A stretch of DNA of 32,171 nt, taken from Myxococcales bacterium. Its GTDB lineage: Bacteria; Myxococcota_A; Polyangia; Fen-1088. The stretch's first letter is position 1, and the number at the start of each line of letters is the position of its first letter. Positions 27,913 through 32,171 of this stretch are shown here, piece by piece. The DNA is taken from positions 1 through 32,171 of the forward strand of contig JANXXE010000078.1 in the NCBI GenBank assembly GCA_025350815.1, read 5' to 3'. The position numbers were made by a program, and so were the translations under genes. Under the pieces are notes generated by a model. That model saw only the letters and a program-made list of their open reading frames with translations, did no database searches and was not told the origin of the DNA.

Positions 27913-28698
27913 TCAGCGCGCGCCGAACAGCTTCTTCGGCTGCTCGGCGGCGAGGAAGTCGAGCAGGAGCCGGTTCACGACCTCCGGCTTCTCCATCGCC
28001 AGCGCGTGCGACGCCCCCGGGATGACGGCGAGCTGCGCTGAGGGCATGGCCGCCTGCATCGCCGCCGCCCCCTCCACCGTCCCGATGTCGTCGTCGCCCA
28101 CGAGCACCAGCGTCGGCGTCTGCACGCCGCGAATGTTCTCAAGCGGAATTCCCCGATCGGCCCGCCACGCCGCCACCATCTTCTCGGCCACCACGGCGTA
28201 GTGCGCCGGTCCGTCGGGTGACACGGCCGCATAGCCGGCCTCGAGGAACGGCGGCAGATGGGCCGGCGTCATCTGCGCCATCATCGCCACGTACTTCGGC
28301 CGAGTGCCGTCGGGGTTGAGCGGCTGGCTGATGTAGCCGAGCTTGCGCACCAGGCCGGGACGCTTCATCGCGACCATCAGCGCGATCATGGCGCCGTCGC
28401 TCCACCCGATCAGATGAGCCGACTCGAGGCGGAGCGCGTCCATGAACGCGATCGTGTCGTCGACCATGATCTCGTACGTGATCGGCCCGGGCAGGTCACG
28501 GGTGCGCCCGTGCCCGCGTCGCTCGGGCATGATCAGGCGATACTTCTCGGCGAGCGCGGGGATCTGCGGGCCCCAGGTCTCGATCGTGCACAGGCCGCCG
28601 TGGAGCAGGAGCACCGGCTCGCCCTCGCCGATCATCTCGTAGTAGGTGCGGACGCCGCCGGCATCGACGTGGTCTCGAACGCGCTGGTTGTCTTGCAT
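27913..28698 (-). CDS. Alpha/beta hydrolase
   Basis: This 261-residue protein has the hydrolase fold: oxyanion motif LLHGG (31-35), nucleophile elbow GWSDGA with S100, an acid in LVGDDD (202-204) and H231 in GASHAL. The complete triad predicts activity on an ester, lactone, epoxide or C-C bond, but not which. It lies 61 bp downstream of the HD-GYP/LuxR gene on the same strand. A TAGAGT box 6 nt before its ATG suggests it may also have its own leaderless promoter. Confidence 0.9.
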   Translation of the reverse strand: MQDNQRVRDHVDAGGVRTYYEMIGEGEPVLLLHGGLCTIETWGPQIPALAEKYRLIMPERRGHGRTRDLPGPITYEIMVDDTIAFMDALRLESAHLIGWSDGAMIALMVAMKRPGLVRKLGYISQPLNPDGTRPKYVAMMAQMTPAHLPPFLEAGYAAVSPDGPAHYAVVAEKMVAAWRADRGIPLENIRGVQTPTLVLVGDDDIGTVEGAAAMQAAMPSAQLAVIPGASHALAMEKPEVVNRLLLDFLAAEQPKKLFGAR

Positions 28699-28704
28699 GG
28701 ACCA

Positions 28705-28710
28705 ACTCTA
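28705..28710 (-). promoter_or_regulatory. -10-like box (TAGAGT) before the hydrolase gene
   Basis: TAGAGT on the minus strand is 6 nt from the ATG at 28698. It matches the consensus at 4 of 6 positions; no -35 box is seen. Confidence 0.3.
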
Positions 28711-28759
28711 GGCAGCTCCGTGATCCCCCGCATCGGGCGTTCACCCGACGAACCCGACA

Positions 28760-30301
28760 TCAATCGGTCATCAGGCCGTGTTTCATCGCGAACAGGCCGG
28801 CGCGAGCCCGGTTGCTGGCGCCGATCTTGGCGTAGATGTGCTCGACGTGGCTGCCCGCGGTCTTGGGCGAGATGGCCAGCTCGGCGGCGATCTCCTTGTT
28901 GGACAGGCCCACCGCCACCAGGCGGAGCACCTCGACCTCGCGCGCGCTGAGCCCCGCCGGCCACTCGCGCCGACGGCGCACGCGGTGCCCGGCCGCACGC
29001 AGCACCGCGTCCACCGCACCACCGTCGAGGCGACCCGCTGTCACCATGACCCGCAGCTCACGCGCGGCATCGTCGGCGGCACGGGCCGGCCGATGCGGCC
29101 GCTTCTGCAGGAGCGCCTGGTAGGTGTCAGCCGCACCGAGCAGGCGACCGGCCGGGGTGATCGCGTCGCCGGCGATCCCGCGCGGATACCCGGAACCGTC
29201 GAGGCGTTCGTGATGCTGGATCGCGATCGCCGCCATCGGTGCCAGGGTCGGCAGGTACGCGAGCATTCGCTCGCCGAGGTACGGGTGCAGGCGCACGCGC
29301 TCGTGCTCGACGTGAGACAGGGGCCCGCGCTTGTCCCAGATCGAATTGGGCACGCCGAGCTGTCCAAGGTCGTGGACCAGCGCGGCTCGGCGCACGAGCG
29401 CGACGTCTCGCTCGGGCAGACCCTGATCGCGAGCCGCCGCGTCGACCAGCTCGGCCACCGCGCGGGCGTGGCCGATCGTCCACGGCGACTTCAGATCGGC
29501 GAAGTCGCCCATCGCCTCGAGCACGCGCTCAAACACGTCGTCGCCGATCGGCGACGACAGCGCGGGCTCGGCATCGATGATCGCGTTCCAGGCGCTGGGC
29601 TGGTCCAGATCGGCGAGCAGCTCCGGCGCATGGCGGCAGAAGAGCTTCACCAGCCCGGGGTCGAGCTGCGAGCCGCCGCGCTTCTTCGTCATCTCGATCG
29701 CACCGTCGGTGCCGCGGGTGCGGTGGAACATCGCGACCACGTCGGAGAAGGAGATCACCCGCGCGGTGCCCAGGATCTGATCGCGGCGCAGCCCGAGCGG
29801 CCCCTTGCCATCCCAGCGCTCGAACGTCTGCGACAGGCAATCGCGCACGCCCTGTCCCAGGCCCAGACGCTGGGCGAGCTCGTCGGTGGCCAGATGGTGG
29901 TTGGTAAGCATGTCGTTGACGTCGCGCACGCCCTGGCGCAGGAAGCCGACCGAGACGCGGATCCGCTCGAGCAGGGGCTTGCCGGAGCCGAGGCGGCGGA
30001 GCATCGCCACCGCGCCGCTCTCACGCCCGGCCGCCTTCAGCGCCAGATCATCGCCGAACCACTTCGCCTGCTCGTACGCATCGGTGTGGCAGCCGACCCA
30101 CGCCAGCAGTCCGGAATAGAAGAGGACGCCGCGATCAGCCTCGCCGAGGCCCAGCCGGTCGCCGATGCGGAGCGCGATCGCGCACTGCCGCATGACGTGC
30201 TCCATGGGCAGACCGAGCCCGAGGTCAGTGCCGAGCGATAGCAGCGCCACGAGTTCCGCCAGCCGGACCTCTCCTGGCACCTGCCCGATTCGCTCCGCCA
30301 T
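28760..30301 (-). CDS. Tandem HD-GYP phosphodiesterase with LuxR-type HTH
   Basis: This 513-residue protein has an intact HD-GYP domain at about 255-435: H278 in IGHARAV, HD at 310-311 (VHDLGQLGVP), H339, HHE at 363-365 and DGSGYPRG (369-375). It should hydrolyse cyclic di-GMP or a related dinucleotide. A LuxR-type helix-turn-helix follows (449-513: LSAREVEVLRLVAVGLSNKEIAAELAIS), so the enzyme is tied directly to DNA binding. Residues about 15-225 look like a second, degenerate HD-GYP copy: ERWDGKGPLG (161-170) parallels HHERLDGSGYP and HD is replaced by AW (67-68). It is upstream of the hydrolase and has a good TTAACA/TACACT promoter. Confidence 0.9.
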   Translation of the reverse strand: MAERIGQVPGEVRLAELVALLSLGTDLGLGLPMEHVMRQCAIALRIGDRLGLGEADRGVLFYSGLLAWVGCHTDAYEQAKWFGDDLALKAAGRESGAVAMLRRLGSGKPLLERIRVSVGFLRQGVRDVNDMLTNHHLATDELAQRLGLGQGVRDCLSQTFERWDGKGPLGLRRDQILGTARVISFSDVVAMFHRTRGTDGAIEMTKKRGGSQLDPGLVKLFCRHAPELLADLDQPSAWNAIIDAEPALSSPIGDDVFERVLEAMGDFADLKSPWTIGHARAVAELVDAAARDQGLPERDVALVRRAALVHDLGQLGVPNSIWDKRGPLSHVEHERVRLHPYLGERMLAYLPTLAPMAAIAIQHHERLDGSGYPRGIAGDAITPAGRLLGAADTYQALLQKRPHRPARAADDAARELRVMVTAGRLDGGAVDAVLRAAGHRVRRRREWPAGLSAREVEVLRLVAVGLSNKEIAAELAISPKTAGSHVEHIYAKIGASNRARAGLFAMKHGLMTD

Positions 30302-30310
30302 CGATCGGCG

Positions 30311-30338
30311 AGTGTACGCCTATCGGGCCGTGTGTTAA
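30311..30338 (-). promoter_or_regulatory. Promoter of the HD-GYP/LuxR gene
   Basis: On the minus strand, TTAACA (30333-30338, 5 of 6 to the -35 consensus) is 16 nt from TACACT (30311-30316), which is 9 nt from the ATG at 30301. This is the best two-box promoter among the leaderless-type starts. Confidence 0.55.
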
Positions 30339-30352
30339 CTGCGTTCGCGCCC

Positions 30353-30404
30353 TGGTTGGTGGTGGAGAAAGAATGGCTCCCCATTCGATCGGCCCCACCA
30401 ACCA
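30353..30404. repeat. 10-bp inverted repeat
   Basis: TGGTTGGTGG (30353-30362) and CCACCAACCA (30395-30404) are perfect inverted copies 32 bp apart, in non-coding DNA between the host-like HD-GYP gene and the methyltransferase locus. It could be a protein site, a hairpin or a junction scar. Confidence 0.55.
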
Positions 30405-30617
30405 AGTTCTCAGGTCGCGGCGCCGAGATTCAACTCGTTCTCAGGCGAATTCACCAAGCGGACCCGCAGGTTGCGTGATGGCGCTCGGCACGACAAAACA
30501 ATGCTACCCCACTCGTCAACTGCACCTTCCACCCCCGTGGCGGGCTCTCGACGACGGGCGCGCCGAGGTCGAGGGGACGCGGAGGGCATCAAAAACCTCC
30601 ACACATCATGCGGAATG

Positions 30618-30639
30618 TATCTTAGATATAGTTATATCT
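30618..30639 (+). promoter_or_regulatory. Palindromic operator upstream of the RHH-methyltransferase pair
   Basis: AGATATA-GT-TATATCT (30624-30639) is a perfect 7-bp inverted repeat that touches the -35 box. TATCT at 30618-30622 makes a third half-site facing AGATA at 30624. AT-rich half-sites repeated like this are a usual target layout for ribbon-helix-helix repressors, and the next gene encodes one. Confidence 0.55.
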
Positions 30640-30667
30640 TGACTCGAAAGGCGGCAGATTTCATCAT
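30639..30667 (+). promoter_or_regulatory. Promoter of the RHH-methyltransferase pair
   Basis: TTGACT (30639-30644) is 17 nt from CATCAT (30662-30667), which is 6 nt before the ATG at 30674. The -35 box abuts the AGATATA/TATATCT palindrome, so binding there would block RNA polymerase. Confidence 0.5.
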
Positions 30668-30673
30668 GCACGT

Positions 30674-30907
30674 ATGGGTACAAGAGCAGCCCCGCGTCGA
30701 ACGGAGCGGAAGGGCCCGGCCGTCACGACCGACGTCGGCGCGCGTCTCATTCATGTCCGCCTGTCCGAATCTGTCCATCGTGCCCTCCGGATCCGTGTGG
30801 CGGCACACGACACGTCGATTCAGGAGTGGGTCGCCATACTGGTTGAGCGCGAGCTTGCCTCCGCCAATGGCGAAGGCTCGTCGAGCGAAGGAGGTCAGCG
30901 GAAATGA
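30674..30907 (+). CDS. Ribbon-helix-helix (Arc/CopG-like) protein
   Basis: This 77-residue protein has a basic N-terminal tail (1-15) and an Arc/CopG-type ribbon-helix-helix core at about 23-63. IHVRLSESVHRALRIRVAAHDTSIQEWVAILVERELA has the alternating beta strand (HVRL) and two helices expected, with S in the helix-2 cap. Such proteins bind DNA as dimers, as antitoxins or autoregulators. The stop overlaps the methyltransferase start (ATGA), and a palindromic operator lies upstream. A role as controller of the methyltransferase locus is the simplest inference. No toxin gene is adjacent. Confidence 0.8.
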   Translation: MGTRAAPRRTERKGPAVTTDVGARLIHVRLSESVHRALRIRVAAHDTSIQEWVAILVERELASANGEGSSSEGGQRK

Positions 30908-31905
30908 GCATGAAGGAGCGAGCACCTCGCAACAGAACGATTTTCCTGTCGCAAGAGGATCGCGAAATCTTGCGACCGCGCTTGGCTTCCGCTGGTGACG
31001 TCACGCGCGAGGGTTACCTGGATCGAACTTTTCTCGGCAACTACAGCGACGTCACGCCGTTGCTTCCAAGAGGATTCGCTGACCTCCTCTTCCTCGATCC
31101 GCCCTACAACCTCGACAAGCGGTTCGGAGACAGCAAGTTCAGCAAGCGGTCTGTGGACGAGTACACGGCGTGGTTGGGCGACGTTCTCGACGTCGTTCTC
31201 CCTGGGCTCAAGCCGAATGGGACGGTGTACATCTGCGGCGACTGGTTCACGTCCGCATCAATATTCGTGGCGGCGTCAGAGCGTCTCCATGTACGCAACC
31301 GAATCACGTGGGAACGAGAGAAGGGCCGCGGCGCGAAGACCAACTGGAAGAACGCGAGCGAAGACATCTGGTTCTGCACCAACTCGCACGAGTACACGTT
31401 CAACGTTGAAGCTGTGAAGCTCCGTCGCCGCGTGATCGCGCCATACCGGGGCACGGATGGTGCGCCTCGTGACTGGCACGAGACGCCCGATGGAAACTTC
31501 CGGGACACGCATCCCTCAAACCTGTGGACGGACATCACAGTGCCGTTCTGGTCGATGCCCGAGAATACGGACCACCCTACTCAGAAGAGCGAGAAGCTCT
31601 TGGCCAAGCTCATCCTGGCGAGCACGAATTCTGGCGATGTCGTGTTCGATCCTTTTCTGGGGAGCGGAACGGCATCCGTAGTGGCACGAAAACTCGGTAG
31701 GCGATACGTGGGAATCGAGGGGGTCGAGGAGTTCGCGCTCCTGGCTGAGAAGCGCCTCGCCGTGGCCATCCAGGATAAAGCGATCCAGGGCCATGCAGAT
31801 CGAGTCTTCTGGGAGCGAAACACGCTGAATGTCGTGAACGCCAACGCGCATCGACGGCAGCTGGCCGAGGAGGGCCCGCGAGAGGCCCAGACCAGGCTGT
31901 TGTAG
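30904..31905 (+). CDS. DNA methyltransferase, beta class (DPPY)
   Basis: This 333-residue enzyme has the catalytic motif DPPYNL (65-70) before the SAM-binding motif DPFLGSGT (249-256), with HPTQKSEKLLAKLI (224-237) between. This circular order defines the beta class. DPPY points to N6-adenine methylation, as in HinfI- and CcrM-type enzymes; N4-cytosine is less likely. The target-recognition region lies at about 140-215. The start at 30904 is fixed by a near-perfect ribosome site (AAGGAGGT, 30888-30895, 8 nt spacing). It is coupled to the ribbon-helix-helix gene. Base composition appears less GC-rich than the rest of the window, suggesting transfer. The recognition sequence is unknown. Confidence 0.93.
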   Translation: MSMKERAPRNRTIFLSQEDREILRPRLASAGDVTREGYLDRTFLGNYSDVTPLLPRGFADLLFLDPPYNLDKRFGDSKFSKRSVDEYTAWLGDVLDVVLPGLKPNGTVYICGDWFTSASIFVAASERLHVRNRITWEREKGRGAKTNWKNASEDIWFCTNSHEYTFNVEAVKLRRRVIAPYRGTDGAPRDWHETPDGNFRDTHPSNLWTDITVPFWSMPENTDHPTQKSEKLLAKLILASTNSGDVVFDPFLGSGTASVVARKLGRRYVGIEGVEEFALLAEKRLAVAIQDKAIQGHADRVFWERNTLNVVNANAHRRQLAEEGPREAQTRLL

Positions 31906-31909
31906 ACGT

Positions 31910-32171
31910 TCATTCTCCGAGCAGACGAAGCACGAACGCCTGTGCGCGTACCAAGTCAATCCCCGGCTTGAAGTCTGGAGCAAGCACCCGGTCGAACCGA
32001 CCGGCAAGCTGCGTCACGCCTCGCGACGACCTGCCGGCCCAGTGGTGCTGAACGACAGTTGCATCACGCAGCACGTCCTCAAGCACAGGCACGAGACGCA
32101 CGACCACCAATCCTCCGCGAACATCGATGCCAAGGACCAGGAACGCGAAAACAGAATCAGGCTCCGCGTGG
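31910..32171 (-). CDS. Unidentified protein, C-terminal part (runs off window)
   Basis: An open frame enters from the right edge and ends at a TGA at 31910-31912, giving the last 86 residues of a longer protein. It reads VFAFLVLGIDVRGGLVVV, then VQHHWAGRSSRGVTQLAGRFDR, then LAPDFKPGIDLVRAQAFVLRLLGE. It is convergent with the methyltransferase, 4 bp away. No family is recognised. The position, a single gene converging on a solitary type II-like methyltransferase, makes a restriction endonuclease a reasonable guess, but no nuclease motif is visible in this fragment. Confidence 0.6.
   Translation of the reverse strand, partial: HAEPDSVFAFLVLGIDVRGGLVVVRLVPVLEDVLRDATVVQHHWAGRSSRGVTQLAGRFDRVLAPDFKPGIDLVRAQAFVLRLLGE

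Larger units (their letters stand above)
30302..30673. other. Gene-poor spacer with inverted repeats
   Basis: About 370 bp between the HD-GYP gene and the ribbon-helix-helix gene, with no convincing coding frame. It holds the promoter of the HD-GYP gene at its left end, an inverted repeat (TGGTTGGTGG 30353-30362, CCACCAACCA 30395-30404), TCGATCGG repeated at 30301 and 30386, and an AT-rich operator/promoter at its right end. Confidence 0.5.

Noticed and set aside
27739-28041. Plus-strand 100-codon open frame after the sigma-factor gene
   Set aside because: The product is Arg/His-rich, and its second half is antisense to the well-supported alpha/beta hydrolase.
30410-30604. Minus-strand 64-codon frame in the gene-poor spacer, ending LVNSPENELNLGAAT
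   Set aside because: The tail looks faintly protein-like, but the rest is Arg/Pro-rich, there is no ribosome site, and no family is recognised. It could be a remnant but is not supported as a gene.

Overview
The window is GC-rich chromosomal DNA, densely coded on both strands. Many genes start with GTG, several neighbours overlap by 4 bp, and no tRNA, rRNA, insertion sequence or CRISPR array is visible. An alanine/aspartate-rich lipoprotein, an Rpn-like nuclease-fold protein of a type I associate with large myxobacterial genomes, a GreA-like factor and an HD-GYP/LuxR regulator suggest a Myxococcota-like (deltaproteobacterial) bacterium. That placement is an inference from gene content only.

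Layout. (1) 4-3897, minus strand: a three-gene overlapping redox operon, made of a DUF6599-like membrane-anchored protein, a Tat-exported DUF362 protein, and a polyferredoxin that fuses NapH/MauN-like and NapG/MauM-like modules. (2) 4056-6995: an ABC-F ATPase, a YhbY-type RNA-binding protein on the opposite strand, and a Tat-exported TIM-barrel sugar isomerase/epimerase-like protein. (3) 7018-10240, minus strand: an Rpn-like gene broken by two in-frame amber codons, then nagA abutting an MFS carrier. (4) 10595-13935, plus strand: an M2 (ACE-like) metallopeptidase and argG. (5) 13932-23069: a cell-surface glycan region with two GT2 glycosyltransferases around a DUF2304 membrane protein, two large membrane glycosyltransferase-like proteins, and a ubiD-rmlB-rmlA run that ends in dTDP-sugar synthesis. 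(6) 23166-25445: a GreA/GreB-like factor, a lipoprotein and a methyltransferase.

(7) 25549-30301 is regulatory and accessory: a DUF1801 protein, a YCII(DGPF)-ECF42 sigma-factor pair, an alpha/beta hydrolase and a tandem HD-GYP protein (first copy degenerate) with a C-terminal LuxR helix-turn-helix. (8) 30302-32171 looks more recently acquired. A gene-poor spacer leads to a palindromic operator/promoter, a ribbon-helix-helix protein, a beta-class DPPY DNA methyltransferase and a convergent partial gene that runs off the window. This has the shape of a restriction-modification locus whose nuclease has not been identified.

Two themes recur. First, many first genes of transcription units carry a -10-like hexamer (TACACT, TATACT, CATAAT and similar) only 6-9 nt before the start codon, which implies leaderless mRNAs. 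Second, three convergent gene pairs end in the same CTAG tetranucleotide, so their two TAG stops overlap. The clearest candidates for closer study are the methyltransferase locus, the NapHG-like fusion operon, the amber-interrupted Rpn-like gene and the duplicated HD-GYP regulator.
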